Assembly: GCA_030674155.1 (NCBI GenBank)
Contig: CM060328.1
Location: 41,703,638-41,718,637 of the forward strand
Direction: 5' to 3'
DNA: 15,000 bases
Source of the DNA: Stramonita haemastoma
Lineage: Eukaryota > Mollusca > Gastropoda > Neogastropoda > Muricidae
A program made the position numbers and the translations under genes. The notes beneath the pieces are model-generated. The model had not been told where the DNA came from. It did not search any database and saw only the letters and a program-made list of their open reading frames with translations. Shown here piece after piece: positions 8,303 through 15,000 of this stretch (positions are counted from its first letter, which is position 1; each line of letters starts with the position of its first letter).

Positions 8303-8370
8303 TTATCCGAATTTCACGCAGAGAAATCTGCTGTGACATAAAGTGGTACAAAATGCAAAAAAATACAAAA
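8303..8370 (+). mobile_element. 5'-truncated SINE tail, same family as 4361-4710
   Basis: TATCCGAATTTCACGCAGAGAAATCTGCTGTGACA aligns with the 3' part of the SINE at 4647-4684 (TATCGGAGTTTCATGCAG, then AATCAGCTGTGGC), followed by an A-rich tail with ATACAAAAATAC units. The tRNA head and body are missing. ATACATT flanks both sides (8298-8304 and 8371-8377) and may be a short target-site duplication, although the shared TATC suggests the element could start slightly inside it. Confidence 0.65.
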
Positions 8371-8380
8371 ATACATTTGT

Positions 8381-8965
8381 TAAGAATAGTGTATGGATCA
8401 GTCGACTTTTGTGAAATACTGTCAAGTACTCCATCACAATGTGTTTATATATATGCATTTTATGACAGGACTGTAAGTTGACTGGTTGTCCTGTCAAGAT
8501 TACACATGTGTTAAAAAAAAAAAATGCGGCAACAACGAATAATTTCTGTCGTGAGTGATAGTGATTTTGTTTAACATCAGAGAAATTTCTAATCATTTCG
8601 TGAGCAATTAGATGTGACAGTGATGACTGATTCTATACAACAAATGTTTTTCATCCAAGTGACAAGTACGAGGCCCACTCTTTATTTCATAGTTAAAAAT
8701 ATTACTTCTTTACTTCGAAATCAACTAGATACGAATCCTTAGTATCAACAACATCTAAGCAGTATTTTTAGAACATAATAAACAAAAACGAAAAATCCCC
8801 AGTATGTTTTGTTTTGATCAAACTCGTACTACTTTTAAATGATTTGTGGGCAAGTCTTGTTTAGGTTAACGTCCATTTCAGTTATAGTTTTGATCATAAC
8901 CCTGCATATCAAATATCTGCTCACGACTTCATCTGTAGTCTATCTTGTCACGGTGCAGCCAAAAT

Positions 8966-8966
<1 letters not shown>
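8381..8966. other. AT-rich non-coding stretch with one strong hairpin
   Basis: TGACAGGAC (8463-8471) and GTCCTGTCA (8488-8496) form perfect 9-bp arms around a 16-nt loop, followed by a poly-A of about 12 at 8512-8523. There is no T-run pattern, gene or transposon end that gives it a role. Otherwise nothing is recognised. Confidence 0.5.
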
Positions 8967-8967
<1 letters not shown>

Positions 8968-9048
<81 letters not shown>

Positions 9049-9050
9049 TA

Positions 9051-9081
<31 letters not shown>

Positions 9082-9102
9082 TACACACTCCCTCACACTC
9101 AT

Positions 9103-9148
<46 letters not shown>
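8968..9148. repeat. (CT)n-(CA)n-(CT)n compound microsatellite
   Basis: (CT)n at about 8968-9042, CT/CA transition with interruptions, (CA)n at about 9059-9081, a decayed CACTC stretch and (CT)n at 9106-9148. The plus strand is almost purely pyrimidine plus A. Confidence 0.95.
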
Positions 9149-9151
<3 letters not shown>

Positions 9152-9411
9152 ATCATTCTATCAGTGAGAGACATCTCTGACTCTTCATCCTTACACTATA
9201 CCAGGTTCTAGTACAAGGGGAGATGCAGAATCACTGACATGTCCATTTACCAAATACTACACCCCCGGTTCTATACAAGTCTGGAATGTCAAAAACACCA
9301 GATGAGCCAATTCCAATATCTAAACGAAAAAGTTTTTCTTTTTCAGGTTACTTCCCTTGGAAAGTTGGTTCGTCTCGTCTCATCTGTGAAAATACACTTG
9401 CCTCGATCCCG
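9149..9411. other. Non-coding stretch with a splice-acceptor-like site
   Basis: A pyrimidine tract and CAG at about 9333-9347 resemble a 3' splice site, and a plus frame continues to 9519, but after about 9410 the frame is Pro-rich only because the DNA is C-rich. No partner donor or conserved peptide was recognised. Confidence 0.3.
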
Positions 9412-9461
9412 CCTCCCTACCCACCCCACCCCCTTATCCCCCCTCCCCCTTCATCCCCTCC
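9412..9461 (-). other. Strong G-quadruplex motif on minus strand
   Basis: The plus strand has C-runs of 3, 3, 4, 5, 6, 5 and 4 separated by 1-5 nt. On the minus strand this meets the canonical G3+N1-7 pattern with more than four runs, including GGGGGAGGGGGG, ATAA and GGGGGTGGGGTGGG. The complementary strand could form an i-motif. Any role is unknown. Confidence 0.7.
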
Positions 9462-9611
9462 ACTGGTTGAAGACTTTGTAATAATGCTTTCATTCTTACG
9501 TATTTTCATAGCTGTGTAAAACAGCGATAAGCTAAAGTCAGTATGTGTCAGATTTTAAACATATCGGTGTTTTCGTTCTGCTGTGGGTGGTTTAATGTTG
9601 TCTGGAGACAT

Positions 9612-10220
9612 GGTTTATACGGCATGCTCTCTGGCTGTAGCCTGAACTGCTCTGAACTGGATTTACACTGACTGCCCTTGGCTGACTGATGGGATCAGAG
9701 ACCGGGTGTACACTGGCTGCTACCGTTGCCGGATTCGACCAGGGTCTGCATTTTTCACTGTATGCTCTAAGTTGATCGGAGATTGAATTTCGCCTGAATT
9801 ATTATCATGACCAAACTGAATGGGGTTTCTAAATTGAGACTGGTTTTTACAATAATAATGCTCCGGTCGGCTGTCATGAAATAGCTATAGATTTATGTTA
9901 CATGCAGTCACTAAGGGTTTAAAAATTAAATCGACTTGTTACATGCCGTCACTGAATGGTTTGAAATTACAATGGATTTAATTTGATGCCATCACTGACT
10001 AGTCTGAAATTGAAGTGGTTTTACATTATAATTACGCTCTTGTTGCTCTCCACTGTTTTAACAGTGGAACAGATGCACTTATATCCTTGCTGACAGTTCT
10101 GGAAATAGAATGGACTGATATTATGATACCTTGCTCACCCTTCTGACAGTGGAACAGATACACACCATAAACATAGACCCTTGCAGACCATATCTGAACA
10201 GGAGTTAGACAGTCAGCTAT
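9612..10220 (+). repeat. Decayed minisatellite, about 13 units, period ~47 bp
   Basis: Lining up recurrent strings (TTTACACTG, TACACTGGCTGC, CACTGTATGCTC, ATCATGACC, AATAATGCTCC, ACATGCAGTCACT, ACATGCCGTCACT, GATGCCATCACT, AATTACGCTC, ATATCCTTGC, ATACCTTGCTCAC, ATAGACCCTTGC) gives unit starts near 9612, 9662, 9709, 9756, 9803, 9851, 9900, 9941, 9985, 10030, 10081, 10126 and 10173. Spacings are 41-51 bp. The best-conserved units (9900-10027) share ATGCCRTCACTGA, TTTGAAATT and TGGATTT/TGGTTTT. Units differ too much for simple tandem detection. It contains a hairpin CCACTGTT-TT-AACAGTGG at 10050-10067, whose right arm recurs as ACAGTGGAACAGAT at about 10145. Confidence 0.65.
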
Positions 10221-10940
10221 TTCAGAAGGCGTGTGTTTCTCCATAAGAACCACTAGTCCTCTACCTGCTAAGTCTGTGACACCAAACATTATTTCGTTCC
10301 CAAAGATGCTGACGGTGCCTTTCAAATCAACTTAAGCTCCCTTTGTTGCATGACTGGGAAGACCGTTACTCAATGTGTGTGCTAGGGGCAGCCCTGTCAA
10401 AATGAGTCTGCTTGCAGTTTGAGATAAAATGAAAGATGTGCCTGCAAGAAGAAATGAACGTTTCTCGCCGCCATGACACTGTCACAGTTTGGAATACCCC
10501 AAGACCTACTCCATGTCGTTATGCAGAAAATTTTAGTCACGTGCCATCAGACAAATTCGCTGTACCACAAAACGTCCACACTATTTTTTCCGTGAAAAGT
10601 TTGCCTCTGATCGTGTAAAATCCCTATCATGATTTTGTTGTTGTGAAAAGCTATTTTAGATAACACAACATGTAAGTCTTGAAAAAAAAAGTTTGGTTGT
10701 GCTTGTCGTTTACAACCGGGAAATGACAACTCAGCAAAATGTCGAGTTTGCCAGACTTCTAAACTATTTTGGCACGGTTTGGCGTTATTCAAAAACAAGG
10801 CTTAAAGCAACTCCAAAGCAGCTTCACTAACAAGTTGCTGATCATGAACATTTCTGTTTGTAGGTTTGTTTTTCTTTTGAAGTAAGTTGTTTTCATTTCT
10901 CTTTTTTTTTATATTTTTGCTTTTCAAAGGCACGGACGCA
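10221..10940. other. Non-coding stretch, no supported gene
   Basis: Several short open frames exist. The one at 10032-10325 on the minus strand has mixed composition but starts at a TTG and lies partly in the decayed minisatellite. No conserved motif, RNA or transposon was recognised. Confidence 0.5.
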
Positions 10941-10945
10941 CGCAC

Positions 10946-11024
<79 letters not shown>
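10946..11024. repeat. (GA)n microsatellite, about 38 units
   Basis: Nearly perfect GA array after CACGGACGCACGCACAGAGAGA. Pure homopurine-homopyrimidine tracts of this kind can form triplex H-DNA. Frames read poly-RE or poly-LS and are not genes. Confidence 0.97.
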
Positions 11025-11025
<1 letters not shown>

Positions 11026-11340
11026 CTCTTATGGCACAGTTTATGGTCCACAAAACGGCCAATGTTTCTCCCCTGGAACACTCAAAACTTCGTTTCCAAG
11101 CCACACTCGACAGTTCAACGTCAACCAATTAGAGCCATTCCAGTTTCCGTGGGGCCCCCATGTCCCCCCCTGTCTGCCCCGCAGCCCTTCACACTCCTGT
11201 TCTCAACAAGCCATTATGCCGGCCTAATTTTACCCACACATACATGGCAAATTGAAGGATCCCCCACGCTGTTTTTGCACAAACAGACTGGTCTCACCCC
11301 CCCTCACTTCTAACCATTATCTCTTCTTCATACCTCCTAC
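11025..11340. other. Unique C-rich non-coding stretch
   Basis: C-runs at about 11153-11170 and 11298-11305. No gene or repeat is recognised. Confidence 0.45.
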
Positions 11341-11345
11341 TATCA

Positions 11346-11363
11346 TCCCCCCCTCCCCCCCCC

Positions 11364-11418
<55 letters not shown>

Positions 11419-11428
11419 ACACACACAC
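11346..11428. repeat. C-run block followed by (CA)n microsatellite
   Basis: C7-T-C9-T at about 11347-11364, then (CA)n at 11366-11417 and a CCA-interrupted shoulder to 11428. The first half of a pyrimidine-rich region that reaches to about 11600. Confidence 0.95.
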
Positions 11429-11948
11429 CTTCCTCTCCCTCACTTCACCAAAAAAGTCACTACTGCGGCAATCTTATGTACTCCGTCCTTCTTTAAACCT
11501 TTTAGTCCTTTTTCACCTTTCTCAGCCTGTTCTTCTTCGTTCTTCTCACACAGTTTGGAACTACACCCACCCCCTCCATCCCATCCCCTCCTCGATCAAC
11601 TGTTCACACCTTCTTCCCCATAGTCTAACCCCCAAATTGTGTTTTAACTCCCAAACAGCTGTTCCGAGTCAGCGACTATGCACTTGATACGTCAAGTTGT
11701 TCTTTGAAGTTTAGTCTCTGGCTTTGGAAATTAACCGCCCGCTGAATTCTAGGTTGTTTTTCTTCTTTTTTTGTTAAGAACTTTTTTTCCCCCCCTATCT
11801 TCTCACCGTTTTCTGAAAGATCGGTTATCAGTGAGCGTTTTCTAAAGGAAGCCCAGCGGGTTTGGACTAGGTTCAAAGCGTCGATTGAAAGGGTCCAAAT
11901 CAAAGCCACAGAGGCTGGGGTCTAAAAACGTATTGTTTGGAAAGAGAG
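11429..11948. other. Pyrimidine-rich then mixed non-coding stretch
   Basis: Plus-strand C/T bias to about 11610 gives an artefactual Ser/Pro/Phe-rich frame (11252-11623). The rest, including the minus frame 11676-11909, has no recognisable domain, and no splice sites were confidently placed. Confidence 0.45.
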
Positions 11949-12022
11949 GTGGGGGGGGGGGAGAGAAAAGATCTGAACCGACTACTTTATTCGTGAAGAT
12001 AAAGAGAGGAGAGAGAGAGAGG
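11949..12022. repeat. Purine-rich block: G-run and (GA)n
   Basis: A run of about 11 G near 11951-11961 followed by GAGAGAAAAG, then (GA)n at about 12004-12021 ending in GGTGGGA. Strongly purine-biased on the plus strand. Confidence 0.85.
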
Positions 12023-12408
12023 TGGGATAAAAAAGAGGAGTTAAAATATATAGACGCCAGTTAACCTTTCTTTTCTTTTTTTTTCATTTCTTTTCTGACA
12101 ATTTGGTTATTTAAAATGTCTTTTCCCATAAATCTATCGCTATCGTTTTGAATCTCAAACGGCAACTTTTGATTGGAGTATTTCAAACATCAAAATGTCT
12201 CTTCTCAAAATCTTTATGTGCGTTTTAGTGTGAAGAGATTGTTGCTGGCAGGGCAATGACAGTACATATCTATTAATCTATATAATATCCTATTTGTGTC
12301 AAGGGGAAAAAACCTATATGTACCCAGATCTGCTGGGTCACAAATGTGTTATTGGTGACCAATCAGATCTTGTGACACCAATTGAGGGACATGTTTCACT
12401 CACACGCA
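12023..12408. other. AT-rich non-coding stretch
   Basis: No gene. Imperfect inverted motifs GGTCAC/GTGACC and GTCACAA/TTGTGAC lie at about 12335-12380. Confidence 0.45.
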
Positions 12409-12410
12409 CG

Positions 12411-12445
<35 letters not shown>
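12411..12445. repeat. (CA)n microsatellite, about 17 units
   Basis: Pure dinucleotide array following a CACACGCACGC shoulder. Confidence 0.95.
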
Positions 12446-12447
<2 letters not shown>

Positions 12448-12853
12448 TATCGACTTCCCCTGAGTGGTACCAAATGCCCAGTTTATACCTTTTTCAAAAA
12501 CAACGGCAACCAAAAAGCTCTTTAAGGGAGTTCCAAGCTATGACATGCCGGACATCTAGGATATGTTACGATAGTAACCCTCCAAGTCAGAAGATCTCCT
12601 TATTCATATATAGCTGTGTACTTAGATGACTCTGTAACCCCAGGACATAATGAACAACCAGGTTAGCACACACCACACCCTGTGGTATGACTTCTCTTCT
12701 CCCAAAACTTGAAGAGTCACAGATGACAAAATTGACAAAACTGCATACACACGGGACTGGATTAAAAAAAAAAAAGCACATGAGTGCTTATTCCATTATC
12801 CTCGAAATAAAATTTTTAAAATGAATAAAAAAATTTTTAAAAAACACGGGTCA
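12446..12853. other. Non-coding stretch
   Basis: No exon or element is recognised. Poly-A of about 12 at 12764-12775 and an AT-rich stretch at 12805-12842 with repeated AAAATTTTTAAAA-like strings. Confidence 0.45.
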
Positions 12854-12904
12854 TGTGCCAGATTTTTCAGGTAAAAGCATCTGAAACAAATGAACTCTGG
12901 CACA
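12854..12904. other. Imperfect inverted repeat, 15-bp composite arms
   Basis: Outer arms TGTGCCAGA (12854-12862) and TCTGGCACA (12896-12904) pair perfectly, inner arms TTTCAG and CTGAAA also pair, and a 10-nt loop separates them. The internal loop is asymmetric (2 against 9 nt). It could be a small hairpin RNA, a foldback remnant or a cruciform; no conserved mature-miRNA-like arm can be claimed. Confidence 0.5.
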
Positions 12905-13232
12905 GCCAATCCCTTTGCAGGTTGTAAGATGCAGGTTGGGGGTGTTGGTGTGCCCATATAGATCTATAGCTGGGCATGTTTTGAGATAGGCCCTAGAGTG
13001 GATGGGGTTTCAATGTGTGTGTGTTGATGTTCTGCCTGTGGTATACATACACCTACGTTGCACAACTGAGCTGATCGTGTGGAGTGTTGGGTGTTTAGGA
13101 AGTGTTGGAGCATGCCCGCTTGCAGCTTAAGTTACATGACTAAGCGTTTTTCTCTGTCCGGTCTATGGGTTCCGCAGTTTGTTATTTTTCGAAATTATTC
13201 TAGGCAGAAGCGCATCAATAACAAATGAATAA
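12905..13232. other. Unique non-coding stretch
   Basis: Mixed-composition DNA rich in TGTTGG/GTGTTG strings at about 12930-13100. No gene was recognised. Confidence 0.45.
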
Positions 13233-13337
13233 AACACACACACACACACACACACACAACACACACACACACACACCACACACACACACACACCAACAAC
13301 AACAACAACAAAGCACAACAACAACAACAACAACAAA
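13233..13337. repeat. (CA)n-(CAA)n compound microsatellite
   Basis: (CA)n with two interruptions to about 13292, then (CAA)n in two blocks, each ending in AAAGCA (13293-13315 and 13316-13340). The repeated AAAGCA suggests local duplication of the CAA block. Confidence 0.95.
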
Positions 13338-13533
13338 GCAAGCTTTAACATTTCACCTTTGATCTGAACTTAAAATAACCTTGATGTCAGCCGAAATAAA
13401 GAACATGTCCTTTCTTAATCAACTCATTGAATTATATACAAATTTACCAATTCCGTCCACTGAAACAAAGTTCTGTCCAACTTCAGTAGCACACATGCAT
13501 ATATCTACCTCCTCCCCCCTTCTCACCCTCCGT

Positions 13534-13543
13534 ACACAACACA

Positions 13544-13580
<37 letters not shown>
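13534..13580. repeat. (CA)n microsatellite
   Basis: ACAACACACC shoulder and a pure (CA)n array. A shorter (CA)n follows at 13640-13658 with about 2.5 CTTG units at 13658-13670. Confidence 0.95.
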
Positions 13581-13581
<1 letters not shown>

Positions 13582-13599
13582 GCTGAATGTCACGTGTTA

Positions 13600-14110
13600 T
13601 GTAAATGAGCCAGGCTGCGCCATAAGCTCGCGCACAGGACACATACACACACACACACTTGCTTGCTTGCAGCCCACCGCCAACACCATTGACAGGCGAA
13701 TGGAGGGGCTGTGGGAGAGGAGAGAGAGAGAGAGAGAGGGACGGTGGGGGAAAGAAAAGAGGAGCAGAGGGAGGGAGGGAAGGAAGGAGGACGCATCATG
13801 GCGACGGTTGACATATTCAAACCCCGCCCAGCAGCTGATCGATCGCCCAGAGTTGTTCGGTCGCCCGCTATCCCGACGCTTGTGTGGCAGGCAGCTCCTT
13901 TGATGATGGCTCTACGTATTGAAGACACCAAAGACTCCGAAGCCAGCAGTGTAATAATTCCGAGTTTTGAAGTTCGGAATAAGTTGCTGGAAGACAAGGA
14001 TTTTCACTTGCAGCTAGACAAGGCTCGAGCTCAGAAAAGCCACGTCGAATTGAGCCTGATCCGTCAAACTTGCTGAACAGTGAAGCGATCCCAAGGTTCG
14101 GAATCGAATT
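13600..14110 (+). promoter_or_regulatory. CpG-richer block, possible promoter and first-exon region
   Basis: By eye there are about 30 CpG dinucleotides in roughly 500 bp, clearly denser than the AT-rich DNA on either side and not explained by CG-containing microsatellites. It includes a (GA)n stretch (13720-13738), which often lies near animal promoters, and surrounds a good start context at 13798. No TATA box is seen. A 5' end of a gene is inferred, not shown. Confidence 0.4.
13798..14076 (+). CDS. Putative first coding exon or small protein, function unknown
   Basis: The ATG at 13798 has A at -3 and G at +4, a strong animal start context. The frame runs 92 codons to TGA at 14074-14076. 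An in-frame ATG at 13711 would add 29 residues encoded mostly by the GA-rich tract (ERERER), so the later start is preferred. The peptide begins MATVDIFKPRPAADRSP, has a Pro/Arg-rich first third, a middle with EDTKDSE, and a charged, helix-like end (VRNKLLEDKDFHLQLDKARAQKSH). It has no signal peptide and no membrane segment. It has the most protein-like, non-repetitive composition in the window and coincides with the CpG-rich block. No family was recognised. It could be a complete small ORF, or an exon leaving at a donor such as AGT|GTAATA near 13951; no strong consensus donor lies before the stop. Chance openness remains possible. Confidence 0.35.
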   Translation: MATVDIFKPRPAADRSPRVVRSPAIPTLVWQAAPLMMALRIEDTKDSEASSVIIPSFEVRNKLLEDKDFHLQLDKARAQKSHVELSLIRQTC

Positions 14111-14195
14111 TTTCCGCTAATGGGTATCTTCATGTTGGATTTTTTTTTCTTCCCTCTTTTCTTTGCGACGGGATAGGGTAACAGGTTACGTCAGT

Positions 14196-14202
14196 TGACT
14201 CA
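14196..14202 (+). promoter_or_regulatory. AP-1-like TGACTCA match
   Basis: A perfect 7-bp TGACTCA, the classical Jun/Fos-type site, about 120 bp after the stop of the putative exon. A match this short is expected by chance about every 8 kb on either strand, so it is only a lead. Confidence 0.2.
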
Positions 14203-14270
14203 CCCCCCCCCTCCTCCCCCCATTCCCCGTCTTCTTATCCCCCGCCTCCTTTCTCCCTCCCCCCTCCCCC
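14203..14270 (-). other. C-rich tract, G-quadruplex-capable on minus strand
   Basis: C-runs of 9, 6, 4, 5, 6 and 5 separated by short T/A-containing spacers. The minus strand from 14203 to 14228 satisfies a four-run G-quadruplex pattern if the nine-base run is split. It lies just downstream of the putative first exon. Confidence 0.6.
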
Positions 14271-14271
14271 A

Positions 14272-14690
14272 AAACCATCTTTTGGTAGCTCGGTTCTAGC
14301 CCTTGAGGATGGCAAGTGTCTCTTGTAATGTCTCAAATTCTGCCTCAAATGTTTGCAGCTAGTGTGTCCCCAAATTCTCTTTTATCTCCTCATCGTTCCC
14401 CCACTCCCCTTCTTCTCCCTTCAGCTCTTGTTCACGTCTGCATTACTAATCTGTTCATCTTTGTGTTCGTCAGCTCTCCTGGCTTGATCCCAAGGCTTTT
14501 TACCGAATAATTTTCTCACGTAGTTTTTTTTTAACTTAATAAAAACCCAACCAACACAAAAACCAACTTGCTGAAAGCCGTGTAAAGTATGTGGAACATT
14601 CCAGTCTATACACTGTATCATCTGTTGTGGATAAACTCAAATTAATTAAAGGCATCATCAATGATTGTTATTATAATCACAATTATTAGT
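14272..14690. other. Mixed non-coding stretch
   Basis: Pyrimidine-rich to about 14420, then AT-rich with TTAATAAAAAC at about 14535-14545. No exon is recognised. If the gene starting at 13798 is real, this is most likely its first intron or 3' flank. Confidence 0.45.
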
Positions 14691-14739
14691 ACTAGTACAA
14701 GTAGGAGTGGTAGCCTAGTAGTAGGAGTAGGAGGAGTAG

Positions 14740-14802
<63 letters not shown>

Positions 14803-14815
14803 CAGCAGTAGCAGT

Positions 14816-14868
<53 letters not shown>

Positions 14869-14990
14869 GTGTTCTTGTCATCATCATCATCTTCATCATT
14901 ATTATTATCAATATTGTCGTTGTCGTATGCTTTTTGTTGCGCTGGTGTCCTTATTGGAAGTAGCAGTAGTAGTAGAGGTAGTAGCAGCCC
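14691..14990. repeat. Triplet-phased repeat field (GTA)n-(AGC)n-(GTA)n-(ATC)n-(ATT)n
   Basis: Imperfect AGTACTAGTACAAGTAGGAG leads into (GTA)n at about 14730-14800, (AGC)n mixed with GTA to about 14838, (GTA)n to 14860, GGTGGTGGGTG, then (ATC)n and (ATT)n at 14877-14911 and GTCGTTGTCGT. A weaker GTA/GCA block resumes at 14958-14987. Triplet phase is mostly kept, so two opposite frames stay open (poly-V/A/I and poly-T/A/M), which is an artefact of the repeat. Confidence 0.92.
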
Positions 14991-15000
14991 TTTTTGTAAA

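Noticed and set aside
9612..10220. Regular 41-51 bp spacing considered as a CRISPR array
   Set aside because: There are no identical repeats separated by unique spacers; the whole unit diverges, as in a decayed minisatellite, and the window is eukaryotic.
10032..10325. 97-residue minus-strand frame with a segment (AGRGLVVLMEK) faintly like the GRTLVVHEK region of Cu/Zn superoxide dismutase
   Set aside because: The match is a few residues with an inserted position, no metal-binding histidines or other family motifs follow, and about half of it lies in the decayed 47-bp repeat.
14642..14963. Poly-V/A/I and poly-T/A frames on opposite strands
   Set aside because: Direct readouts of GTA, AGC and ATC triplets.

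Overview
The window looks like non-coding DNA from a large, repeat-rich animal genome. Nothing in it is bacterial: there are no operons, no Shine-Dalgarno-led ORFs and no rRNA or complete tRNA genes. Nearly all long open frames are microsatellites read as protein, such as poly-TH, poly-LS, poly-CV and poly-V. The best organism clue is two kinds of tRNA-related SINE. The one at about 4361-4710, whose tail recurs at about 8303-8370, and the one at 7877-8164 resemble from memory SINEs of gastropod molluscs, probably caenogastropods. The mollusc assignment is therefore an inference; no database was searched.

Layout. 1-760 holds a GA tract, a 153-bp-period tandem duplication and a long compound microsatellite. 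760-3370 is unique-looking AT-rich DNA with one possible TATA core promoter near 2876. 3370-3905 holds a C/A homopolymer block and a compound GT/GC/TA/GT microsatellite. 3905-5150 holds a nearly full-length SINE followed by a decayed 80-90 bp duplication. 5390-5500 has a weak tRNA-like promoter relic on the minus strand. 5860-6025 is a very long alternating purine-pyrimidine tract. 7200-7460 is a (CA)n tract running into G-poor A/C-rich DNA. 7862-8176 is a minus-strand SINE with a 5S-rRNA-like segment and recognisable target-site duplications. 8960-9150 is CT/CA repeats. 9612-10220 is a decayed minisatellite with a period near 47 bp, visible only when its start points are lined up. 10940-13580 holds more dinucleotide arrays and C-rich tracts. 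13600-14280 is a CpG-richer block with the only reading frame here that looks like a real first exon (ATG at 13798). 14690-14990 is a triplet-phased repeat field.

No multi-gene system is visible. The points most worth following up are the chimeric tRNA/5S-like SINE with target-site duplications, the decayed 47-bp minisatellite, the possible first exon in its CpG-rich setting, and two unusually long candidate Z-DNA tracts.
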